DNA of 64,000 nt from Kitasatospora sp. NBC_01266. Its GTDB lineage: Bacteria > Actinomycetota > Actinomycetes > Streptomycetales > Streptomycetaceae. The translations under genes were made by a program, and so were the position numbers. Shown here in pieces: positions 45,797 through 54,786 of the stretch (positions are counted from its first letter, which is position 1; each line of letters starts with the position of its first letter). Under the pieces are notes generated by a model. It was not told the origin of the DNA. It did not search any database and saw only the letters and a list, made by a program, of their open reading frames with translations. The DNA lies in contig NZ_CP108458.1 of the NCBI RefSeq assembly GCF_036242395.1, positions 5,394,001 through 5,458,000 of the forward strand, given 5' to 3'.

Positions 45797-46888
45797 ATGA
45801 ACGCCGTGATCGACAAGGTCGGTGGCCGGACCCACCAGTGGCGCGGAATCATCGAGGAGTACCGCGACCGCCTGCCGGTGGACGCGAGCACGCCGGTGGT
45901 CACCCTGCTGGAGGGCGGCACGCCCCTGGTCCGCGCCCAGGTGCTCTCCGAGAAGACCGGCTGTGACGTCTACCTCAAGGTCGAGGGCGCCAACCCGACC
46001 GGTTCCTTCAAGGACCGGGGCATGACGATGGCGATCTCCAAGGCGAAGGCCGACGGCGCCCAGGCCGTGATCTGCGCCTCCACCGGCAACACCTCGGCCT
46101 CGGCCGCCGCCTACGCGGTCCGGGCCGGCCTGGTCTGCGCGGTGCTGGTGCCGCAGGGCAAGATCGCGCTGGGCAAGATGGGCCAGGCGCTGGTGCACGG
46201 CTCGAAGATCCTCCAGGTGGACGGAAACTTCGACGACTGCCTCACCCTGGCGCGTGAACTGTCCGAGAACTACCCCGTCGCGCTGGTGAACTCGGTGAAC
46301 CCGGTGCGGATCGAGGGTCAGAAGACGGCCGCCTTCGAGATCGTCGACATGCTCGGCGACGCCCCCGACATCCACGTGCTGCCGGTCGGCAACGCGGGCA
46401 ACATCACCGCCTACTGGAAGGGCTACCGCGAGTACGCGGCGGACGGTCTGGCCACCCGCAAGCCCCGGATGTGGGGCTTCCAGGCCTCCGGCTCGGCCCC
46501 GATCGTGGACGGCGCCCCGGTGCTCAAGCCGCAGACCATCGCCACCGCGATCCGGATCGGCAACCCGGCCTCCTGGGGCTTCGCCGAGGCGGCCCGGGAC
46601 GAGTCGGGCGGTCTGATCGACAAGGTGACCGACCGTCAGATCCTGTCCGCCTACCGGCTGTTGGCGGCGCGCGAGGGCGTCTTCGTGGAGCCGTCCTCGG
46701 CCGCCAGCGTGGCCGGCCTGCTGGCCAAGGTGGAGGCCGGACTGGTCGACCCGGGCCAGCGGATCGTCTGCACGGTGACCGGCAACGGCCTCAAGGACCC
46801 GGACTGGGCGGTGGCCGGTGCGCCGCAGCCGCAGGTGGTCCCGGTCAGCGCCGAGGCGGCCGCGGTACGGCTGGGGCTGCTGGACTGA
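45797..46888 (+). CDS. thrC: Threonine synthase
   Basis: 363-residue PLP enzyme converting O-phosphohomoserine to threonine. PLP lysine in NPTGSFKDRGMTMA, phosphate-binding loop CASTGNTSAS, and VGNAGNITAYWKGY. The ATG chosen lies 9 nt after AAGGGGA; an in-frame ATG at 45788 overlaps the hom stop but leaves almost no spacing. Operon with hom. A hairpin follows. Confidence 0.95.
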   Translation: MNAVIDKVGGRTHQWRGIIEEYRDRLPVDASTPVVTLLEGGTPLVRAQVLSEKTGCDVYLKVEGANPTGSFKDRGMTMAISKAKADGAQAVICASTGNTSASAAAYAVRAGLVCAVLVPQGKIALGKMGQALVHGSKILQVDGNFDDCLTLARELSENYPVALVNSVNPVRIEGQKTAAFEIVDMLGDAPDIHVLPVGNAGNITAYWKGYREYAADGLATRKPRMWGFQASGSAPIVDGAPVLKPQTIATAIRIGNPASWGFAEAARDESGGLIDKVTDRQILSAYRLLAAREGVFVEPSSAASVAGLLAKVEAGLVDPGQRIVCTVTGNGLKDPDWAVAGAPQPQVVPVSAEAAAVRLGLLD

Positions 46889-47311
46889 CGCTCCGTCGAG
46901 CGCGTTCGACCCGGATGGGCCGGTCCTGCGGGATCGGCCCATCCGGCGCGCCGGGGGTGCCCCGAAAGGGGGTGTGCGGTCCACTGCCCCGAAGTGGATG
47001 AGTAACTGCCCCGCTGTCGCTTTCGTTGTTGTTTGCGTTGTCCTTTGACGCACTGATGATGTCCGTTTGTGTTGCCAATTCCGGCTGGATTCCGGCCATA
47101 ACCTGCAACACGGTAGATCGAGAGGGAGCGGGGTGTACCGCTGTGGAACCTCTCTTCGATACGCTGGACCATGGCGGTGTGGCACATGCCAATGACTCGG
47201 CCGTTGCCCCGCGGGGCGGGCCCCCGCCGCACGCAGCGTATTGACCCTCGCCGCCGTACCACCGCAGGGCCCCACGACGGGCCTGCCTCACTCCTCAGGA
47301 GAGTCCACCGC
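46889..47311. other. Intergenic region between thrC and thrB
   Basis: 423 bp: a terminator-like hairpin, then an unusually AT-rich stretch (about 47000-47115) that probably carries the thrB promoter (TTGACG at 47045 is a possible -35). A 62-codon open frame from ATG at 47056 to 47244 exists but lacks a ribosome binding site and has weak third-position GC bias; I do not call it. Confidence 0.55.
46911..46946 (+). terminator. Hairpin terminator after thrC
   Basis: Perfect 12-bp stem CCGGATGGGCCG with its complement and a 12-nt loop, 23 bp after thrC. Confidence 0.75.
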
Positions 47312-48229
47312 ATGGCCCCTCCCGCGTTCCGTGCCGCCGCCGTCCGGGTACGGGTCCCCGCGACCAGCGCCAACCTGGGTCCGGGCTTCGACGCCTTCGG
47401 ACTCGCCCTGGGCCTGTACGACGACATCGTGGTCCGGGTCGCCGACTCCGGGCTGACCGTGGACATCGCGGGGGAGGGCGCCGAGACACTCGCCCGCGAC
47501 GAGCGCCACCTGGTGGTCCGCGCGATGCGCGCGGCCTTCGACCGGCTGGGCGGGCAGCCGCGCGGCCTCGAAGTGGTCTGCGCCAACCGGATACCGCACG
47601 GGCGCGGCCTGGGCTCCTCCTCGGCCGCGATCTGCGCGGGCATCGTCGCCGCCCGCGCCGTCACCATCGGCGGCCCCGCCGCCCTCGACGATGCCGCGAT
47701 GCTGGCCCTCGCCTCCGAGTTGGAGGGTCACCCGGACAACGTCGCCGCCTGTCTGGCGGGTGGGTTCACCATCGCCTGGACCGATGAGGACCGGGCCAGG
47801 GCGGTCCGCCTCGACCCGGCCGCCGAGGTGGTCCCGGTGGTCTTCGTCCCGGCCACCGAGGTGCTCACCGAGACCGCGCGCGGCCTGCTGCCGAAGACCG
47901 TCCCGCTGGCCGACGCGGCTGCCAACGCCGGCCGCTCCGCACTGCTCGTGGAGGCGCTGACCAGGCGCCCCGAGCTGCTGCTCGCCGCCACCGAGGACCG
48001 GCTGCACCAGGACTACCGCGCCGCCGCGATGCCGGACAGCGCCGCCCTGGTGGCCGCGCTGCGCTCGGAGGGCGTGCCCGCGGTGATCTCCGGCGCGGGT
48101 CCCACCGTGCTCGCGCTGACCGACGAGGCCGGCGCCGACAAACTGCTGCAGTTCGCGGGAGAGTCGTTCGCCGCCCACCGGCTTCGGCTCGACCGTGACG
48201 GAGCGGGCGTCCTGCCGTTGGACGGATGA
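47312..48229 (+). CDS. thrB: Homoserine kinase
   Basis: 305-residue GHMP kinase phosphorylating homoserine. Motifs: VRVPATSANLGPGFDAFGLAL, the ATP loop IPHGRGLGSSSAAICAGI and the C-terminal GAGPTVLALTD. ATG with AGGAGAG 8 nt upstream. Separated from thrC by 423 bp, so expressed from its own promoter. Confidence 0.96.
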   Translation: MAPPAFRAAAVRVRVPATSANLGPGFDAFGLALGLYDDIVVRVADSGLTVDIAGEGAETLARDERHLVVRAMRAAFDRLGGQPRGLEVVCANRIPHGRGLGSSSAAICAGIVAARAVTIGGPAALDDAAMLALASELEGHPDNVAACLAGGFTIAWTDEDRARAVRLDPAAEVVPVVFVPATEVLTETARGLLPKTVPLADAAANAGRSALLVEALTRRPELLLAATEDRLHQDYRAAAMPDSAALVAALRSEGVPAVISGAGPTVLALTDEAGADKLLQFAGESFAAHRLRLDRDGAGVLPLDG

Positions 48230-48847
48230 CCGTTGCGGCAGGCCGGACCGTGCGCTACCGGCGCGGTCGGCTACCGCACGGCCGTGCGCCCAACCGGTCG
48301 GCGCGACGGACACGATTGGCAAGCAGCAGGCTGGGGAATGTGTGAGGGGGTCGGTAGTGTTAACCTCAATGCTGCATCAGGCGCCCCGCGGGGCCCGGTG
48401 CACCGCGTCCCCCTCCTCTGAGCCCGCTTTCGCGGGGTCACGGCGTTGTCGGGGACCACGATTCTCCGGGAGCCCGCCACAGCGCGTACGCAGCCTGCCT
48501 GCGCGATTGCGGTCGCATCCCGAAGCCGTGTCGGATCCTGACCCCCACCCGCCTGGGCCGGCCTCCAGCTGAGGCCGGGCGGCCGGAGCGCGGGAGACCG
48601 TCACGCGACGGGGGCCCGGGTTTCGCAGGCAGCGCGGGCGGCATGCGGTGCTGTTTCGACTGGCCGCCGCCGTGCCTTTTCGCTCCACCGTGCCTCGTGC
48701 ACCGCACTTCGCACCTCTCCCCCCAGCCGGCCCCGCCGTGGTGGAGGGACTACCGCATCGGACCTGTGCACAGCAGAGCCCAGGTCAGACAGCACAACCG
48801 GTCGCCGAGCCAGACAGGCCGACGTCCGCTCCAGGGAAGGACCCTTA
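48230..48847. other. Long 5' region of rho
   Basis: 618 bp without a supported gene. Promoter-like boxes at 48335-48361 would give a leader of about 480 nt. It includes a GCCCCGCGGGGC palindrome just after the promoter (about 48383-48394) and C-rich, unstructured stretches (about 48660-48760) of the kind Rho binds, consistent with autoregulation of rho. That is inference. Confidence 0.55.
48335..48361 (+). promoter_or_regulatory. Candidate rho promoter
   Basis: A vegetative -10 TAGTGT (48355-48360) overlaps a possible sigma-R pattern GGAAT-N19-GTT (48335-48361). Either reading is possible; the 19-nt spacing is one longer than the usual sigma-R spacing. Confidence 0.4.
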
Positions 48848-50923
48848 GTGAGCGACACCACCGATCTGATGGGCGCGCGCCCGGACGCCGACGCGACGGA
48901 CGCGCCCGCCGCCCCCGCGGCGCCGGCCAAGCGCCGCCGTACCGCTGCCGCAGGCCTTGACGGTCTGGTCCTGGCCGAGCTGCAGAAGCTCGCCTCGACG
49001 CTCGGCATCAGCGGTACCGGGCGGATGCGCAAGAGCCAGCTCATCGAGGCCATCAAGGAGAAGAGCGGCGGCGACCCGCTGCTCGCCTCCGCCGGCGCTG
49101 CGGCGCCGGCCAAGGCGGCCAAGGAGAGTGCCCCCGCCGCCACCGAGCCGGCCGAGAAGCCGGCTCGCCGGACCCGGGCCGCAGCCGCCCCCGCGGCCGC
49201 CGCCGAGGCGCCGGCCCAGATCGAGATCCCGGGCCAGGCGGCCCCCGAGACCGCCGCTCCGGCGCGGGCCGAGCGCGGCCGTCGCCGGGCCACCGCCGCC
49301 GCCGGTGCCCCCACGGCTCCGGTCGCCGCCGCTGCCGCCGAGGCCCCCACCGCCACCGCGGTGGAGACCGCCGCCGAGCCGGCCGAGGCCAGGACCGAGG
49401 TCCGCACCGAGCAGACCCGCACCTCCGAGGGCCGCGAGGACCAGCGCGAGGGCCGCCGCGACCGCCGTGAGCGCCGCGAGCGCGGTGAGCAGCGCACCGA
49501 GACCGTTGAGGGCGAGGGCGGCGACGGCCGCGAGTCGCGTCGTGACCGGCGCAACCGCCGGGACCGCGCCGACCGCCGGGACGGCGGCCAGCAGGGTGCC
49601 CAGCAGCCGGCCGCGCAGCAGCCCGCCGCCGCCCAGCAGCAGCAGCCCGCCGCGCAGCAAGGCGGCTACGACGACGACGAGTTCGGCGACGGTCGGCGCG
49701 GCCGCCGGGGCCGCTACCGCGACCGCAACCGGCGCGGGCGCCGCGACGGCTTCGAGGGCGCCGTGGCCGAGCCGCAGGTGGGCGACGACGATGTGCTGAT
49801 CCCCGTCGCGGGCATCCTGGACATCCTGGACAACTACGCCTTCGTGCGCACCTCCGGCTACCTGCCGGGCTCGAACGACGTCTACGTCTCGCTCGCCCAG
49901 GTCCGCAAGAACGGCCTGCGCAAGGGTGACGCGATCACCGGTGCGGTGCGCCAGCCGCGCGACGGCGAGCGCCGCGAGAAGTTCAACGCCATGGTGCGGC
50001 TGGACTCGGTGAACGGCATGGACCCGGAGAGCGGTCGCAACCGCCCCGAGTTCGGCAAGCTCACCCCGCTCTACCCGCAGGAGCGGCTGCGCCTGGAGAC
50101 CGACCCAGGCGTGCTGACCACCCGGATCATCGACCTGGTGTCGCCGATCGGCAAGGGCCAGCGCGGTCTGATCGTCGCCCCGCCGAAGACCGGCAAGACG
50201 ATGATCATGCAGGCGATCGCCAACGCGATCACCCGCAACAACCCCGAGTGCCACCTGATGGTCGTCCTGGTCGACGAGCGTCCGGAAGAGGTCACCGACA
50301 TGCAGCGCTCGGTCAAGGGCGAGGTCATCTCCTCGACCTTCGACCGCCCGGCCGAGGACCACACCACGGTCGCGGAGCTGGCCATCGAGCGCGCCAAGCG
50401 CCTGGTGGAGCTGGGCCACGACGTGGTGATCCTGCTCGACTCGATCACCCGTCTGGGCCGTGCCTACAACCTGGCGGCCCCCGCCTCCGGCCGCATCCTG
50501 TCCGGTGGTGTCGACTCGACCGCGCTCTACCCGCCGAAGAAGTTCTTCGGTGCCGCGCGCAACATCGAGAACGGCGGCTCGCTGACCATCCTGGCCACCG
50601 CGCTGGTGGAGACCGGCTCGCGGGCCGACGAGGTGGTCTTCGAGGAGTTCAAGGGCACCGGCAACATGGAGCTGCGGCTGGACCGCAAGCTCGCCGACAA
50701 GCGCATCTTCCCGGCGGTGGACGTGGACGCGTCCAGCACCCGCAAGGAGGAGATCCTGCTCGGCAGCGAGGAGCTGGCGATCACCTGGAAGCTGCGTCGG
50801 GTGCTGCACGCGCTCGACTCGCAGCAGGCGATCGAGCTGCTGCTGGACAAGATGAAGCAGACCAAGTCCAACGCCGAGTTCCTGATGCAGATCGCCAAGA
50901 CCACGCCGGGGTCGGGCGACTGA
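48848..50923 (+). CDS. rho: Transcription termination factor Rho
   Basis: 691-residue hexameric RNA helicase. An N-terminal Rho_N helix domain (LVLAELQKLASTLGISGTGRM...) is separated from the S1/CSD RNA-binding domain (ILDILDNYAFVRTSGYLPG) by about 230 residues rich in Ala, Arg, Glu and Gln, the insertion typical of high-GC actinobacteria. Then ATPase motifs: Walker A VAPPKTGKTMIM, VDERPEEVTDM, ILLDSITRLGRAYN. GTG start with GAAGGA. A strong hairpin terminator follows. Confidence 0.97.
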   Translation: MSDTTDLMGARPDADATDAPAAPAAPAKRRRTAAAGLDGLVLAELQKLASTLGISGTGRMRKSQLIEAIKEKSGGDPLLASAGAAAPAKAAKESAPAATEPAEKPARRTRAAAAPAAAAEAPAQIEIPGQAAPETAAPARAERGRRRATAAAGAPTAPVAAAAAEAPTATAVETAAEPAEARTEVRTEQTRTSEGREDQREGRRDRRERRERGEQRTETVEGEGGDGRESRRDRRNRRDRADRRDGGQQGAQQPAAQQPAAAQQQQPAAQQGGYDDDEFGDGRRGRRGRYRDRNRRGRRDGFEGAVAEPQVGDDDVLIPVAGILDILDNYAFVRTSGYLPGSNDVYVSLAQVRKNGLRKGDAITGAVRQPRDGERREKFNAMVRLDSVNGMDPESGRNRPEFGKLTPLYPQERLRLETDPGVLTTRIIDLVSPIGKGQRGLIVAPPKTGKTMIMQAIANAITRNNPECHLMVVLVDERPEEVTDMQRSVKGEVISSTFDRPAEDHTTVAELAIERAKRLVELGHDVVILLDSITRLGRAYNLAAPASGRILSGGVDSTALYPPKKFFGAARNIENGGSLTILATALVETGSRADEVVFEEFKGTGNMELRLDRKLADKRIFPAVDVDASSTRKEEILLGSEELAITWKLRRVLHALDSQQAIELLLDKMKQTKSNAEFLMQIAKTTPGSGD

Positions 50924-50939
50924 CGGTTCCTCGGATCAG

Positions 50940-50980
50940 CGCCGCGGGCGGCCACTGGGTTCCAGTGGCCGCCCGCGGCG
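50940..50980 (+). terminator. Strong hairpin terminator after rho
   Basis: Perfect 19-bp stem with loop GTT, 17 bp after rho. Confidence 0.9.
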
Positions 50981-51108
50981 TTCGGCGTCGCCGCACCGGT
51001 GCGGGGGAGCGGGCAGGGGCGGCGGGGCTAAACGGACATAAGGTTCTAATGCCTCATCTATCCTCAAAAGGTCAGCCAGTGTGCCGACCGACGTGAGGAC
51101 CGGGACCG

Positions 51109-52260
51109 ATGGCCGAGGCAGAGCAGAACCCCACTCCGGGCGGGCGCCGCGGGACCCGCACCCGCAGGGCCAGAGTGCTGCGGGCGGCGGGCCTCACGGC
51201 CCTGGCCCTGGTGCTGGCCGGCGTCGGTACGGCCGGCTACGTGTACTGGACCTGGGACTCGAACATCCGAAGCGTCGACATCGACTCCCAGCTCGGCAGC
51301 GGTCGCCCCTCGGTCCCCGCCAACGGCTCGTTCAACGTGCTGGTGCTCGGCTCCGACTCGCGGTCCGGTGCGAACGGCACGCTGGCGGGCGGGACGACCG
51401 ACGGCACCGCCCGCTCGGACACCGCGATGCTGGTGCACGTCAACCAGAGCCACTCGGCCGCCACCGTGGTCTCCATCCCGCGTGACACCCTGGTGAACCG
51501 GCCCGCCTGCACCGCCCCCGGCGGCACCCCGGTGCCCGCGCTGGCCGGTGCGATGTACAACAGCGCCTTCGAGGCCGGCGGCGCGGCCTGCGCGGTGAGG
51601 ACCACCGAGCAGCTCACCGGGCTGCGGATGAACCACTTCATCGAGGTCGACTTCGCCGGCTTCGCGGGCTTCATCAACGCGATCGGCGGGGTCACCGTCA
51701 CCACCTCGGTGGACATCCACGACCAGGACAGCGGCCTGGACCTCCCGGCGGGCACCCACCACCTGGGCGGCGACCAGGCGCTGGCCTTCGTGCGCACCCG
51801 GCACGGCGTGGGGGATGGCAGCGACCTGGGCCGGATCGAGCTGCAGAAGGAGATGGTGAAGTCGATCATCACCCAGGTCGGCTCGATCGGGATGTTCGGC
51901 AACCCGGCCAAGCTCTACACCGTCGGCTCCACGCTGACCAGGTCCATCACCACCGACTCCCAGCTGGCCTCGGTGAGCGCGCTGACCGGGCTCGGCGAGG
52001 CGCTCGAGGGGATCGGCACCGCCCACCTGACCATGGTCACCATGCCGGTGGTCGGCGCGCCCGGCGATCCGAACCGGGTGGTGGCCCAGCAGCCGCAGGC
52101 CGGGCAGCTCTGGGCCGCGCTGCGGGCCGATGAGGGCGTGCCGCAGCCGGGCGCCGGCAGCGGGCCGGTCAACCCGGCCGATCCCACGGGTGGGGCCGCG
52201 ACCGGGGCGACGAGTCCGGCCGCGACCGGGTCGGCACCGCCGTCGGCACCGCACTCCTGA
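51109..52260 (+). CDS. LytR-CpsA-Psr (LCP) family cell-wall ligase
   Basis: 383 residues. Basic N-terminus, one TM helix (about 25-47, LRAAGLTALALVLAGVGTAGYVYW), then the extracellular LCP domain: VLVLGSDSR, RSDTAMLVHVN, SIPRDTLV, NHFIEVDFAGFAGFINAIGGV and LAFVRTRHG with the phosphate-binding Arg residues. LCP enzymes attach polyprenyl-linked glycopolymers to peptidoglycan. Disordered Pro/Ala/Thr tail. Located near rfe, which makes such lipid-linked precursors. Confidence 0.93.
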   Translation: MAEAEQNPTPGGRRGTRTRRARVLRAAGLTALALVLAGVGTAGYVYWTWDSNIRSVDIDSQLGSGRPSVPANGSFNVLVLGSDSRSGANGTLAGGTTDGTARSDTAMLVHVNQSHSAATVVSIPRDTLVNRPACTAPGGTPVPALAGAMYNSAFEAGGAACAVRTTEQLTGLRMNHFIEVDFAGFAGFINAIGGVTVTTSVDIHDQDSGLDLPAGTHHLGGDQALAFVRTRHGVGDGSDLGRIELQKEMVKSIITQVGSIGMFGNPAKLYTVGSTLTRSITTDSQLASVSALTGLGEALEGIGTAHLTMVTMPVVGAPGDPNRVVAQQPQAGQLWAALRADEGVPQPGAGSGPVNPADPTGGAATGATSPAATGSAPPSAPHS

Positions 52261-52276
52261 GCCGACCGGAGGCGAC

Positions 52277-52302
52277 GGAATATCCGCGGGTCGGCGCCGG
52301 TT
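52277..52302 (+). promoter_or_regulatory. Sigma-R type promoter of rpmE
   Basis: GGAAT-N18-GTT, an exact match to the Streptomyces sigma-R consensus, 102 bp before the rpmE start. rpmE is an established sigma-R target in S. coelicolor. Confidence 0.8.
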
Positions 52303-52403
52303 TGGGAAGAAGCGGCCAGTGCTGGCACACTGGTCCGTCGGTCCCGGTTCACGTGCTGCACCCGCAGCCGACCCGGTGCCCTCCCGATACCTAGGAGAAT
52401 CCC

Positions 52404-52628
52404 TTGAAGCGCGACGTTCACCCCACGTACGTGGTCACCTCGGTGACCTGCACCTGTGGCAACGAGTTCACCACCCGCTCCACCGAGCCCTCCGGCGTGA
52501 TCCGCGCCGAGGTCTGCTCGGCCTGCCACCCGTTCTACACCGGCAAGCAGAAGATCCTCGACACCGGTGGCCGCGTGGCCCGCTTCGAGGCGCGCTTCGG
52601 CAAGGGCCTCAGCGGCAACCGGTCCTAG
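52404..52628 (+). CDS. rpmE: 50S ribosomal protein L31, zinc-binding form
   Basis: 74 residues, matching L31 over its full length (HPTYVVTSVTCTCGNEFTTRS, RAEVCSACHPFYTGKQKILDTGGRVARFEARFG). Cys pairs CTC and CSAC form the zinc site of the C+ type. The start is the rare TTG, fixed by AGGAGA 5 nt upstream and by the conserved N-terminus MKRDVHP. The sigma-R promoter upstream links it to thiol stress. Confidence 0.96.
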   Translation: MKRDVHPTYVVTSVTCTCGNEFTTRSTEPSGVIRAEVCSACHPFYTGKQKILDTGGRVARFEARFGKGLSGNRS

Positions 52629-52788
52629 CGCTCACGCGGCGCCGACCTCTGGCGTCCCCGGTTCACGGGGGCGTCCGGGTCGGCGCCGTTGGCGTCTCCA
52701 GCGGTTCCGGCAGCTCCGGGCAGTCCCCGGGCAGTTCCAGCAGTTCCCCCCACCCCCATCGGCACCCACGGGAAGTAGGACCACCCCC

Positions 52789-53865
52789 ATGTTCGAGGCA
52801 GTCGAAGAGCTCCTCATCGAGCACGCCGCCCTCGAAGAGCGGCTGGCCGACCCGTCGGTGCACGCTGACCAGGCGAACGCCCGCAAGCTGTCCAAGCGCT
52901 ACGCCGAGCTGACCCCGATCACCCGCACCTACCGGGCCTGGCGGCAGGCCGGCGAGGACATCGCCGCGGCCCGCGAGTTCGCCGCCGAGGACCCCGGGTT
53001 CCTGGCCGAGGCGAAGGCCGCCGAGCAGCGCCAGGCGGAGCTGACCGAGGAACTGCGGCTGCTGCTGGTCCCGCGTGACCCCAACGACGACAAGGACGTC
53101 ATCCTGGAGGTCAAGGCGGGCGAGGGCGGCGAGGAGTCCGCGCTGTTCGCCGGCGACCTGCTGCGGATGTACCTGCGGTTCGCCGAGCGGGTGGGCTGGA
53201 AGACCGAGATCATCGACGCCAACGAGTCCGACCTCGGCGGCTACAAGGACGTCTCGGTGGCCGTGAAGACCAAGGGGATGACCGAGCCCGGCCAGGGCGT
53301 CTGGGCGCGCCTGAAGTACGAGGGCGGCGTGCACCGGGTGCAGCGGGTGCCCGCCACCGAGTCGCAGGGCCGGATCCACACCTCCGCCGCCGGCGTGCTG
53401 GTCACCCCGGAGGCCGAGGAGGTCGAGGTCGAGATCCACCAGAACGACCTGCGGATCGACGTCTACCGCTCCTCGGGCCCTGGCGGCCAGTCGGTCAACA
53501 CCACCGACTCCGCGGTCCGGATCACCCACCTGCCGACCGGTATCGTGGCCTCCTGCCAGAACGAGAAGAGCCAGCTGCAGAACAAGGAGTCGGCGATGCG
53601 CATCCTGCGGTCGCGACTGCTGGCCGCAGCGGTGGAGGCCGCCGAGCAGGAGGCCTCCGACGCCCGGCGCAGCCAGGTCCGCACGGTCGACCGCTCCGAG
53701 CGGATCCGGACCTACAACTTCCCCGAGAACCGCATCTCGGACCACCGCACCGGCTTCAAGGCGTACAACCTGGACCAGGTCCTCGACGGCGACCTGAACG
53801 CGCTGATCCAGTCCGCCGTGGACGCCGACGCCGCCGCGAAGCTCGCCGCGGCGCAAGAGCAGTAA
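52789..53865 (+). CDS. prfA: Peptide chain release factor 1
   Basis: 358 residues; frees peptides at UAA and UAG. PCRF domain at the N-terminus, anticodon-like PAT motif in QRVPATESQGR, catalytic loop GPGGQSVNTTDS whose Gln is methylated by PrmC. ATG start fixed by family length. prmC follows 24 bp later. Confidence 0.97.
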   Translation: MFEAVEELLIEHAALEERLADPSVHADQANARKLSKRYAELTPITRTYRAWRQAGEDIAAAREFAAEDPGFLAEAKAAEQRQAELTEELRLLLVPRDPNDDKDVILEVKAGEGGEESALFAGDLLRMYLRFAERVGWKTEIIDANESDLGGYKDVSVAVKTKGMTEPGQGVWARLKYEGGVHRVQRVPATESQGRIHTSAAGVLVTPEAEEVEVEIHQNDLRIDVYRSSGPGGQSVNTTDSAVRITHLPTGIVASCQNEKSQLQNKESAMRILRSRLLAAAVEAAEQEASDARRSQVRTVDRSERIRTYNFPENRISDHRTGFKAYNLDQVLDGDLNALIQSAVDADAAAKLAAAQEQ

Positions 53866-53888
53866 CCACCGCAGAGGGGTACGTACGG

Positions 53889-54755
53889 ATGAACCTGCTG
53901 CTCGCCGAGGTGGCCCAGGCCACCCAGCGGTTGGCCGCGGCCGGCGTGCCGTCGCCGCGCTTCGACGCGGAGGAGCTCGCCGCACACATCCACCACGTCA
54001 AGCGCAGCCAGCTGCACACCGTGCCGGACGCCGACTTCGACGCCCGGTACTGGGAGGCGATCTCGCGCCGCGAGGCCCGCGAGCCGCTGCAGCACATCAC
54101 CGGGCGCGCCTTCTTCCGCTACCTGGAGCTCGAGGTGGGCCCCGGTGTCTTCGTGCCGCGTCCGGAGACCGAGACGGTGGTGGAGTGGGCCATAGAGGCC
54201 GTCCGCGAGATGGACGTGGCCGAGCCGCTGGTGGTCGACCTGTGCTCCGGCTCCGGCGCCATCGCGCTCGCCCTGGCCCAGGAGCTGCCCCGTTCGATGG
54301 TGCACGCCTTCGAGCTGGACGAGGGCGCGCTGCGCTACACCCGCCGCAACATCGAGGCCAGTCCCGACCGTGACCGGGTCACCCTGCACGCGGGTGATGC
54401 CACTCTGGCCTTCGCCGGCGACCACTCCTGGGACGGCCGCTTCGACCTGGTGATCAGCAACCCGCCGTACATCCCGCTGACCGAGTGGGAGTACGTCGCG
54501 CCCGAGGCCAGGGACCACGACCCCGAGCTCTCGCTCTTCTCCGGCGAGGACGGCTTGGACACCATCCGCGGCATCGAGCGGGTGGCCGCCCGGCTGCTGC
54601 GGCCCGGTGGCGCGGTGGTGATCGAGCACGCGGACACCCAGGGCGGGCAGGTGCCGTGGATCTTCAACGAGGAGGGCGGCTGGACGGACACGGCCGACCA
54701 CCGGGATCTCAACGGCCGCCCGAGGTTCACCACCGCTCGCAAGATCCAGCTGTGA
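53889..54755 (+). CDS. prmC: Release factor glutamine methyltransferase
   Basis: 288 residues. N-terminal helical domain, FVPRPETETVVEW, SAM-binding LVVDLCSGSGAIALALA and the catalytic NPPY (VISNPPYIPL). Methylates the GGQ Gln of the release factor made by the gene just upstream. ATG start. Confidence 0.95.
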   Translation: MNLLLAEVAQATQRLAAAGVPSPRFDAEELAAHIHHVKRSQLHTVPDADFDARYWEAISRREAREPLQHITGRAFFRYLELEVGPGVFVPRPETETVVEWAIEAVREMDVAEPLVVDLCSGSGAIALALAQELPRSMVHAFELDEGALRYTRRNIEASPDRDRVTLHAGDATLAFAGDHSWDGRFDLVISNPPYIPLTEWEYVAPEARDHDPELSLFSGEDGLDTIRGIERVAARLLRPGGAVVIEHADTQGGQVPWIFNEEGGWTDTADHRDLNGRPRFTTARKIQL

Positions 54756-54786
54756 CCACCAACCGTCTTCGAAGGGGATCGTTCCG

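Noticed and set aside
47056..47244. 62-codon frame upstream of thrB
   Set aside because: No ribosome binding site and weak third-position GC; kept only as a low-interest observation.
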